Below, piece by piece: positions 60,634 to 64,000 of a stretch of DNA of 64,000 nucleotides (positions are counted from its first letter, which is position 1; the number at the start of each line of letters is the position of its first letter). The stretch spans positions 3,658,001 through 3,722,000 of the forward strand of contig NZ_CP046401.1 in assembly GCF_009762775.1 (NCBI RefSeq). Reading direction: 5' to 3'. The DNA comes from Maribellus comscasis (GTDB lineage Bacteria > Bacteroidota > Bacteroidia > Bacteroidales > Prolixibacteraceae). The position numbers and the translations under genes are program-made. Below the pieces are notes generated by a model. That model was not told the DNA's origin. It saw only the letters and a list, made by a program, of their open reading frames with translations, and ran no database searches.

Positions 60634-62370
60634 TCAAGACAACAGTTGGTCAAATTTCAACCCGCTGCTCCCTTCTCCTCTGCCTGCCAGTACTTTTCGG
60701 CCAAGCCATATGTAGGTTTTGCCATCGGCTCCCCGTACCCGTTGCCTGGTCAATTGTACCCGAACACCCGCCCGGGGAATGGCTTCTTCCCTGATCGAGA
60801 ATAAATCGTTTTGGGCCAGTATAGATAACGGTTCGATATCAGCAGGCTCAGTATCTGCTTCGTTTCGCAACATTACTGCGCGACGCAGTTCGATATTACT
60901 GTCGTTATTTTCAATATGAAAAGGCAAATAAGGAATCCAGTTTGTTGGAACCTGGGTTGCCAGTCGAAACTGCGGCATTGCAGTTTCCCTTTTTTCGGGA
61001 TTGATGAAGGGGCCATTTATTTCCAAATGATAATCATAGCCATTGACCGGTTTTCCCAGTTTATTACAAACTATTTTTTCAATTCCCCACACCATATTTG
61101 CGTATTCGTCTCGCAGGAAAAGAACTTCTTCCAACGGACGCGATTCCTGTCGAAATGTTGTAACAGGCGGCAAGTAGATAAATTGCTCTTCTTTTTTATA
61201 CAGTTCCCGATTGTTTTTTCCTCTCTCCCTCAGCAAATCCGATGGCCTGATTTTGAATGCATCCCACACTTTTAGCGGGTTGGCATCTAAAAACTGACCA
61301 GTATTTTTATCATTATTAATAGTGGTTGTAACTCCAAAAACATCTCTTACCGTGATATAATTAATCCAACATATTTCACCTGCCTTCATTTCGAAAGGAA
61401 TAGAGAACCAGTCGTTATCAGAAACCAGCGAAAAATCGATAATCATTAATTTTACCAGGTCTGACTGGTCGACTTCCATTCCAGACAAATCGAGTTTACT
61501 GTCTTCAAAAGCATACAACCGTTTATCGGGCATGGCGGCAAACGACACCCGCACTGGCATAAAACCATCCGAATCAGAAGCGTTTTCAGTTGGATTGACA
61601 CCTATTTTGGAATCATCAAAAGAATACCAGTCGAGATGCCCGCTTTGATAATCAGGGGCATTCAATTGGATTTCTTTTTCACCGTGAACATTAAATTGAT
61701 GAACCAGATTTTTTGATTGCCACGAAGATTTCTCTCCGGCTGGCAGGTAAAGCTCCTGATACCAGTTTTTAAGTTTATTTGTTACAGTTTCCAATGCTGT
61801 AAGATCTCCGGTTGGAAATTTATTTTTCAGAATACTTTCCCATAAACTTCCTCCGTTAATCACATTTCCAACCATCAGATTAAAAAAACGTTGTGATTTT
61901 TGATCTGTCTTTTCATCCTGATTTAGTGGAAATTCTGTTCTCAGTTTCGTTATAAAATTCTCAGATTCACTTGTTGAAAAATTTGTTTTAATGAGTTCTT
62001 CAAACTTTTGTCCAATCCGCACGTTATCACGCAAGTTCACAGGGCGAGTTTCCATTGCTTCCACCCGTGCTTCCAGCGGAACATTTCCAATTTCTTTTTT
62101 CGATTCGGAGTTCAGAAAGGAATAAAAATTAAGCATTTCCTTTCTGAAATTGGCATTAGCGCTAACAGGAGAACCGTTGTCTTCGCCTTTAAATTCACCA
62201 AACTGCCATTGCCGTCCCAACATCCACAACGGATCGGCAGTTCTCATTTCGAGGCCTGATTCATCATCACCGCTTCTGGAACGCCCTTCCAACCTGAATT
62301 GCGGTATAAAACCTGGCATCCCCTGTTCAACAGGAAACAGATTTCGTTTTATTTTAAAGTATAAACTCAT
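60634..62370 (-). CDS. Hypothetical protein of the DUF6603/PhoD operon (578 aa)
   Basis: 578 residues, no signal peptide. A notable N-terminal motif is ADPLWMLGRQWQFGEFKGED (about residues 45-64), a Trp-rich block that looks like the hallmark of an uncharacterised family. Later WINYITVRDVFGVTTTI and NYRELYKKEEQFIYLPPV. No enzymatic signature. It lies 7 bp after the partial upstream gene and 29 bp before the 937-residue gene, so it is co-transcribed. Confidence 0.75.
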   Translation of the reverse strand: MSLYFKIKRNLFPVEQGMPGFIPQFRLEGRSRSGDDESGLEMRTADPLWMLGRQWQFGEFKGEDNGSPVSANANFRKEMLNFYSFLNSESKKEIGNVPLEARVEAMETRPVNLRDNVRIGQKFEELIKTNFSTSESENFITKLRTEFPLNQDEKTDQKSQRFFNLMVGNVINGGSLWESILKNKFPTGDLTALETVTNKLKNWYQELYLPAGEKSSWQSKNLVHQFNVHGEKEIQLNAPDYQSGHLDWYSFDDSKIGVNPTENASDSDGFMPVRVSFAAMPDKRLYAFEDSKLDLSGMEVDQSDLVKLMIIDFSLVSDNDWFSIPFEMKAGEICWINYITVRDVFGVTTTINNDKNTGQFLDANPLKVWDAFKIRPSDLLRERGKNNRELYKKEEQFIYLPPVTTFRQESRPLEEVLFLRDEYANMVWGIEKIVCNKLGKPVNGYDYHLEINGPFINPEKRETAMPQFRLATQVPTNWIPYLPFHIENNDSNIELRRAVMLRNEADTEPADIEPLSILAQNDLFSIREEAIPRAGVRVQLTRQRVRGADGKTYIWLGRKVLAGRGEGSSGLKFDQLLS

Positions 62371-62377
62371 GCCTTTT

Positions 62378-64000
62378 TTACTTGTTTCCGGGAATATTAA
62401 ACCAATAAGTCATTGGCAAAACATAACCATATTCCTGAATTGCATCCAGATCCACCATTCGTATTTTGTACAAATCCATAGTGTCGTAAATAATATCTCT
62501 GAGATCGTCTTCCGCCCAGAAGAAATCACTCTCTTGCCCTGCCTTGGGATGAACAGCCAGTAAAAGTGCCTGTGGTGGTTCGTTGTTCGGGATGTTATAA
62601 TTGAAGCTTAGTCCTGTATTCATTTTGGCATTGGGAATGTATTCGGAGAATTCTTCGATTACCAATCCAAAAACCGGGTTTTCTAACATAAGATCTTTGT
62701 GTGCGTACAAAACGGTACTTTCACTACCTTCCGGATAATAGGTGTCATCTGACAAGGGATAGGTTTCACCTGTAATTGAATCTTTGTAAATTGATTGTGA
62801 ATCAAATTGTTTTTCCGCCAGAAGATCGATTTCCTGTTTTGATAGCGCAATCCACGGATATTGTAATAAAGTAGGTCCCTGAACAACCGTGTAATGTGAT
62901 TCCGTTACCAATCCCATAGTATGATTCCATACACTTTTGACTAACAGCCAATCTTCAAACAGTTCTGAATTTTCGTGAATTTGGGCAATGCCCTGTATCC
63001 AGTTTTTGATGCGTTCCTGTCCCCACACGTGTTCCGCATCATTATCGGCCGAATTGCCAACCAGAAGTTGTTGTTTTTTACTATTGACCACCTCGTTGAA
63101 ATTAGCAGAACCAACTGCAGGAGGTAAAAGAATAAACGTTTCTCCGAAAAGAATTCCGGCAACCTGTTGTAACAATCCAAAAGCGTTGTTAAAAACACTC
63201 TGTGAATCGTATTTCGAAAGCAGTATTTCAGCTGATGTTATTTTTGTTTCAATTGCATTTTTCAATTTCCCGGTGTCCACCGAAGTATTTTCAAGGTAAG
63301 CCGTTTTAGCCGGTTCAAAATCCAGATTTGACAGGAATTGTAACACGCGTTTTTGCGTCAAATCAGAGGCAGCTATTGCTTTCAAATGGTCTATAACAGG
63401 AATTAATCGCTTATCTTTTATTTCATCCAGGGCTTTCCTGTTGTACCGGGTGGTTTCACTTTCCATCGTCAAATCATCCGATTTTAAATACCGACATTTG
63501 TTTAGCAATACTTTGGCAGTTCTTACAACCTCAAGCGCCTGAGCCAGTGAATGACTATTTTCGGGACGGGTATCCGTAATTACATATTTTGTTTTCTCAG
63601 ATAAATTTCCTTTTTGTTGCACCACTGCATTTCGTATTCGTAATTCCAGTTCGCCGGCGCCATCGGAAACCGGGTCTTCACTCAGGTAGAAAAAGTCCAG
63701 GTAGCTGATATTCAGATTTTTTAAGGTGACTTCTACTGTGTCTTCCAGGCTATCATTCTGGATATTGCGAAGTTCCACCAAACAGGCTACTTGTTCCATT
63801 GATCCGATATTCTCTTTCAACCATTTTTCAAGGTTAGGTTCTGCAAAAGCGCGTGTATTTTCAATGGTGAATTGCTCGGTACCGGGTTGAAAAATCATAA
63901 CCAGTTTGTGTTTGATCCCGGTTCCCGGAATTTTTGTTTTCAGGGATTCTATTTGCGGTGGTTCAATTTCGCCTTTGGTAGCATCGATAGCAGCGGCTGC
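62378..64000 (-). CDS. Hypothetical protein, open to the right window edge
   Basis: At least 540 codons. An ATG at 63898 (MIFQPGTEQFTIENTRAF) could start a 506-residue protein, but the same frame stays open to 64000. The upstream codons look coding (AAAAIDATKGEIEPPQIESL, then KTKIPGTGIKHKLV), so the real start lies beyond the window. It is helix-rich, ending in YGYVLPMTYWFNIPGNK. No family is recognised. It is the first visible gene of the operon. Confidence 0.75.
   Translation of the reverse strand, partial: AAAAIDATKGEIEPPQIESLKTKIPGTGIKHKLVMIFQPGTEQFTIENTRAFAEPNLEKWLKENIGSMEQVACLVELRNIQNDSLEDTVEVTLKNLNISYLDFFYLSEDPVSDGAGELELRIRNAVVQQKGNLSEKTKYVITDTRPENSHSLAQALEVVRTAKVLLNKCRYLKSDDLTMESETTRYNRKALDEIKDKRLIPVIDHLKAIAASDLTQKRVLQFLSNLDFEPAKTAYLENTSVDTGKLKNAIETKITSAEILLSKYDSQSVFNNAFGLLQQVAGILFGETFILLPPAVGSANFNEVVNSKKQQLLVGNSADNDAEHVWGQERIKNWIQGIAQIHENSELFEDWLLVKSVWNHTMGLVTESHYTVVQGPTLLQYPWIALSKQEIDLLAEKQFDSQSIYKDSITGETYPLSDDTYYPEGSESTVLYAHKDLMLENPVFGLVIEEFSEYIPNAKMNTGLSFNYNIPNNEPPQALLLAVHPKAGQESDFFWAEDDLRDIIYDTMDLYKIRMVDLDAIQEYGYVLPMTYWFNIPGNK

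Overview
The window is a stretch of Bacteroidota chromosome interrupted by a genomic island of about 32 kb. The host assignment rests on several things: a TAnnTTTG-type promoter before the tRNA, almost no Shine-Dalgarno sequences, an RF2 gene with its classical +1 frameshift site, a SpII lipoprotein and PorT-like barrels, DUF5687 and LTD/gliding-type C-terminal domains, tandem short TonB proteins, and Bacteroidetes-type integrases. A Bacteroidia/Marinilabiliales-like organism is plausible, but I cannot fix the genus from sequence alone.

Positions 1-17,620 are ordinary chromosome: prfB (cut by the window edge), a HAD phosphatase, a DUF2867 protein, recX, a lipoprotein followed by an outer-membrane barrel, a MITE-like 0.2 kb inverted-repeat element, a PadR-controlled ABC-export operon with two paralogous membrane proteins, a secreted lamin-tail-domain protein, asd, a GNAT-nitrilase fusion, hflX, two tonB paralogues and tRNA-Ala(GGC).

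Positions 17,573-49,513 are an integrated mobilizable element. It sits in the 3' half of tRNA-Ala, with an identical 47-bp direct repeat at both ends, a tyrosine integrase next to the right end, similar arm-type repeats just inside both ends, and the original tRNA terminator displaced to the far side. The left half is a defence island: a membrane-anchored nuclease-like protein, a NYN protein, a tail-to-tail pair of tyrosine recombinases beside a tRNA-fMet remnant, a SymE-like protein and a Dam methylase. These are followed by a co-directional block with a duplicated type III Mod gene (different central recognition regions), one Res, an SNF2-type helicase, DUF4391, and a Gabija pair (GajA OLD/TOPRIM nuclease and GajB UvrD-like helicase). 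The right half, on the opposite strand, is the mobilization module: VirD4/TraG-like coupling protein, HxH relaxase, MobC-like accessory protein, DUF2958 and an excisionase-like HTH. Upstream of it in the same run lies a compact ubiquitin-pathway-like cassette: E1/ThiF-like protein, membrane-anchored JAMM peptidase, and a protein with 11-residue Gly-Gly repeats plus a C-terminal region reminiscent of E2 enzymes. A TPR-like protein reads divergently from it behind two stacked palindromes.

Positions 49,514-64,000 return to chromosome. They carry a minus-strand operon of at least six large genes: three proteins of unknown family (one open to the window edge), a PhoD-like phosphodiesterase, a 1333-residue DUF6603-like protein and a tail-fibre-like protein with an S74-type chaperone end. 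None has a signal peptide, and the function is unknown.

The most promising candidates for new biology are the diglycine-repeat/E1/JAMM cassette, the two-Mod-one-Res type III system fused in one transcription unit to helicase-DUF4391 and Gabija, and the DUF6603/PhoD operon.
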